From assembly GCA_964349515.1 (NCBI GenBank), contig CAYGHG010000108.1:1-8358 (forward strand): a stretch of DNA of 8,358 bases, given 5' to 3'. How positions within the stretch are numbered: position 1 is the first letter of the stretch; each line of letters begins with the position of its first letter. The stretch is from CAYGHG01 sp964349515 (GTDB taxonomy: Bacteria > Oederibacteriota > PGYV01 > CAYGHG01). The notes beneath the pieces are model-generated. The model saw only the letters and a list, made by a program, of their open reading frames with translations, was not told where the DNA came from and ran no database searches. A program made the position numbers and the translations under genes. Below are positions 5,881 to 8,358 of this stretch, piece by piece.

Positions 5881-8229
5881 TCACCCGGCGGTTACTCTGA
5901 CCACGGCGGTCAGCGGAAGGTGGTCAGAGGCCTGTTTTTCAGCCCTGCCGGAAGGCAGTTCTATTTTCACGGCTTTTATGCCGCGGCTTAAAAATATGTG
6001 ATCCACCATCCCGAGCGGAAACACACTCGGAAATGATTTTAGATGCGCCCTGCCCGGGACGTGAAAGTGTATGCTGTGAAACTTTTTTTCTATCAGCCTG
6101 CATATGCGCGAATTGCTCAGCGAATTAAAATCCCCGCAAAGAATAACAGGCCCCCTGCAATCCGGCGAACCGGCCCACTCATCAGACATCAGATGCCTCG
6201 CCTGCATATACCCCTCGGGCGGAAAAAGGCTTAGGTGCGTATTAATAACCTGCACCTTATTGCCGTCAGCTTTTACCTCAACCCAGATGGCACCCCGTTT
6301 TTCAAGAAGCGGCGTATTAATAAGGTTCGGCAGGCTGCCCTTTTTTTTGAGCTTCATTTCAAACCTGCTCAAAACCGCATTGCCGTGGTTTCCCCTGCGG
6401 AGCAGCACGCTGGAATGATAATGATGGTTTACTTTCAAAATACCCGCGATCTCTTCAGCGTGCCTTGACTTTTCCGTCTCATCCGCTTCCTGCAGGCATA
6501 TTATGTCAGGATTATGAGCGGCTATTACAGCGGCTATTCTCGCCGGGTCTTCTTTTCCATCCCTGCCCCTGCAGGCGTGTATGTTGTAACTCATTATTTT
6601 GAGATTTATATCTTTTGTTCTTGAATCACGCCCCGCCTTTCGTGCCGCATTTCCGGTTTTTAGCGATCTAAAAACCGCCTCTCTTATCTCTTTTGTATAC
6701 GATTTCCCGGTAATATTATGATCGTATCCCGGCGGAAACATCATAAACCCGGTTGATTCGCACGGCCCCGGCCCGCCGTGGCTGCCGCGCTCTTCATAAA
6801 AAGTAATTGTCGGCGCGTGCTTTCTGAAGCCCGAGAATACTATTTCGCCGCAATCACTATGCATGCACAATTTCACAAGATCCCGCGCGGTTTCACGGGC
6901 AAAAGGATGCCATTCTCCAAAAACACGCGCGGCGTCCCTCGGCAGTGAAAATCTGCCTTCATGCGTCCATACATAAGCCCCTTTGTTCCCTTTTGAAATC
7001 ATGACAAGAGGCAGCTTGGCGTCTTTTACAAGACGCGCTGCAATCCTGTGTTTCTGTTTAGTTGTCAGCTTTACCTCAGGATATATATGGCCTGCATCCC
7101 CCTGCGAAGTCACAACGGCCGTCGGATATGATTCTTCGCTGTCATCAGTACTTAATCTCCTTGGTGCTTCCCGCATGAGTTCGCCTCTATGATGCTCCTT
7201 TGCCTCCTTAAACCGGGCCTCTATGCTCTCTTTTTTCAGAACTTCATTCACAGCCTCCTGAACGCTCCGGCCGTATTCTGTTTTGTAATAAACACTTTCT
7301 TCCTGGCCGTGGTCTGAGTATACAAACAGCTGATAATCCCTCTTGTCAGAGTTAAGCGCTGCCTTGTGTACTATGCGTATAAGGCTGTCAACCGCCCTCA
7401 GCGACCAGTGGGCAAAGCGCGACTTCGGCCCCCTGTGATGCGCCTGCTCGTCGTATGCCATCAGGTTCATGTGTATGACGGGCATGCCGCGCAGTATGTC
7501 GATTTTCGAGGCTATGCCCGATGCTTCCCTGACCATGGCGCAGGCTATGACGCGTGATGGTATGTAAGAAATTTCATAAATGAAATTTTTTCCCGAGATT
7601 ACGCCCCTAACCACGTCATAAAGCCCGAGAAAAAATTCCACTATTACCAGGAGCGCCGCGCGAATCAGCACATGCAGGTGCATCAGTATGAAAACCGCGA
7701 CTCCCGCAGGTGTTGTCTTTCCAAACAGCCCTCCCCACCCTGCCGACGACACGCAAAAACGGGGTTCTGCGGCCCCGCCCGTGAACATATTACCGTATGA
7801 ACTGCCGCCTTTTAACAGGGCTTTGCCCTTGTTTCTGATTCTTTTTTCCACTGCATCAGCGTCGTCGGGCACAAGCATGCGAAATACCCTGCCTGTTTTT
7901 TTGTCTTTGAAGCTGAATGCCGGAACGCACATTTTCACACCGTAAAAAAGCTCCCCCTGCACCGAAGCGGTACTTGAAGGCTGTCCCGAGTAATGCATTG
8001 AGGAAGTATATCCCCCTTTTTTGAGCAGCCGGGAAAGATAAGGAAGCTCCCCCATGCGTATGGCATGAGAAAACTCAGAGAACCCGAGCCCGTCAATCTG
8101 GACTATGACAGCCCCGGGTCTGGAGGATGGCTCTTTTACGACAGAGAGTTTAAGAATCTTAACCATCCATAAATCAGGGTTAAGATAACTGAAAAAACGG
8201 CTGATAAACCGGGCAATTTTTTTCCCCAT
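5881..8229 (-). CDS. Bifunctional fusion: alkaline-phosphatase-superfamily phosphodiesterase plus EEP-family domain
   Basis: Two hydrolase domains are joined in 782 residues. Residues about 36-500 are an alkaline-phosphatase/nucleotide-pyrophosphatase-type domain: Asp46 in VQIDGLG, probable nucleophile Thr87 in GQPSSTASVQGEL, metal ligands Asp260 and His264 in MAYDEQAHHRGP, Asp306-His307 in YSDHGQ, and His484 in RGSHGGPGP. Within it, residues about 173-207 are strongly hydrophobic and may form one or two membrane segments; the N-terminus is basic with only a weak hydrophobic stretch. Residues about 541-780 are an EEP domain: Asn549 in SYNIHACRGRDG, Glu581 in CLQEAD, His665 in NTHLS, Asp700/Asn702 in GDFNS, Asp743 in MVDHI, and Asp769-His770 in SDHLPL. 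Both active sites look intact. The EEP half resembles YbhP-like proteins, which in enterobacteria neighbour cardiolipin synthase, so lipid or nucleotide phosphoester turnover is plausible, but the substrate is unknown. The ATG at 8229 has GGGGA just upstream. Confidence 0.92.
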   Translation of the reverse strand: MGKKIARFISRFFSYLNPDLWMVKILKLSVVKEPSSRPGAVIVQIDGLGFSEFSHAIRMGELPYLSRLLKKGGYTSSMHYSGQPSSTASVQGELFYGVKMCVPAFSFKDKKTGRVFRMLVPDDADAVEKRIRNKGKALLKGGSSYGNMFTGGAAEPRFCVSSAGWGGLFGKTTPAGVAVFILMHLHVLIRAALLVIVEFFLGLYDVVRGVISGKNFIYEISYIPSRVIACAMVREASGIASKIDILRGMPVIHMNLMAYDEQAHHRGPKSRFAHWSLRAVDSLIRIVHKAALNSDKRDYQLFVYSDHGQEESVYYKTEYGRSVQEAVNEVLKKESIEARFKEAKEHHRGELMREAPRRLSTDDSEESYPTAVVTSQGDAGHIYPEVKLTTKQKHRIAARLVKDAKLPLVMISKGNKGAYVWTHEGRFSLPRDAARVFGEWHPFARETARDLVKLCMHSDCGEIVFSGFRKHAPTITFYEERGSHGGPGPCESTGFMMFPPGYDHNITGKSYTKEIREAVFRSLKTGNAARKAGRDSRTKDINLKIMSYNIHACRGRDGKEDPARIAAVIAAHNPDIICLQEADETEKSRHAEEIAGILKVNHHYHSSVLLRRGNHGNAVLSRFEMKLKKKGSLPNLINTPLLEKRGAIWVEVKADGNKVQVINTHLSLFPPEGYMQARHLMSDEWAGSPDCRGPVILCGDFNSLSNSRICRLIEKKFHSIHFHVPGRAHLKSFPSVFPLGMVDHIFLSRGIKAVKIELPSGRAEKQASDHLPLTAVVRVTAG

Positions 8230-8261
8230 ATATTCCCCGCATTATTATTTCTTACTGTTAT

Positions 8262-8290
8262 ATTATATCAGAAAAAAAGCAAAACCATTA
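8262..8290 (-). promoter_or_regulatory. Candidate sigma-70 promoter for the two-domain hydrolase
   Basis: A perfect TATAAT (8262-8267) lies about 32 nt upstream of the ATG at 8229. The hexamer 17 bp further upstream (TAATGG, 8285-8290) is a poor -35 box. The -10 element is supported; the full promoter is tentative. Beyond it, to 8358, nothing definite is visible. Confidence 0.4.
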
Positions 8291-8358
8291 ACTTTGATTT
8301 TTTTTCATACTTCCCACACCTTTTTCAGGGAGGAGAAGACTGTCGAGGGGTATCAGGC

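Noticed and set aside
6287..6302. TGGCAC on the plus strand resembling a -24 element
   Set aside because: The spacing leads to TTTT instead of TTGC, and it is internal to the hydrolase gene in antisense direction.
8288..8356. Possible C-terminus of another minus-strand gene entering from the right edge
   Set aside because: Only 22 open codons before a TAA; a run this short is common by chance and shows no recognisable motif.

Overview
The window reads as chromosomal DNA of a Gram-negative-type bacterium of moderate GC. All seven convincing genes lie on the minus strand, so transcription runs from the right edge to the left. Signal peptides, a lipoprotein and a periplasmic-type peptidase point to a diderm envelope. 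The Thr-rich stalk of the lipoprotein (Thr-Ala-Thr and Thr-Pro-Thr repeats), a fibrinogen-like domain and a sigma-54 activator recall little-cultured lineages of the Goldbacteria, Elusimicrobia or Omnitrophica type. That assignment comes from memory of style and is weak; no marker gene here settles the taxonomy.

Layout in order of transcription. (1) 8229-5881: a 782-residue two-enzyme fusion, with an alkaline-phosphatase-superfamily phosphodiesterase followed by an endonuclease/exonuclease/phosphatase (EEP) domain. It has a plausible -10 box upstream. (2) A 158-nt gap holding a good sigma-70 promoter at 5744-5772. (3) A tight four-gene unit: fibrinogen-domain lipoprotein (5722-4751), secreted protein of unknown function (4745-4152), short GGQ release-factor-like ribosome-rescue protein (4130-3720) and SixA-type phosphohistidine phosphatase (3657-3199). 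(4) A perfect 45-bp palindrome (3154-3198) that abuts the sixA stop codon. (5) An AT-rich promoter region with a full-consensus sigma-70 promoter (TTGACA, 17 bp, TATAAT). (6) A three-gene operon: sigma-54 activator with an unusual N-terminal domain (3027-1408), secreted NlpC/P60 cell-wall peptidase (1391-633) and an AT-rich four-helix membrane protein (621-34). (7) A degenerate 23-bp tandem duplication at the left edge.

Three start codons were revised because Shine-Dalgarno placement and family alignment favour internal GTG codons: the NlpC/P60 protein at 1391, the secreted protein at 4745 and SixA at 3657.

The most interesting points are as follows. The sigma-54 activator's sensor domain looks like a DHH-phosphoesterase fold that has lost its catalytic aspartates and sits in an operon with a cell-wall hydrolase and a small membrane protein. 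The phosphodiesterase-EEP fusion keeps essentially all metal and catalytic residues in both halves. The fibrinogen-like lipoprotein retains the calcium-site and Cys/Trp signature of animal fibrinogen domains. The 45-bp palindrome is flawless. No RNA genes, CRISPR arrays, transposases or phage genes were seen.
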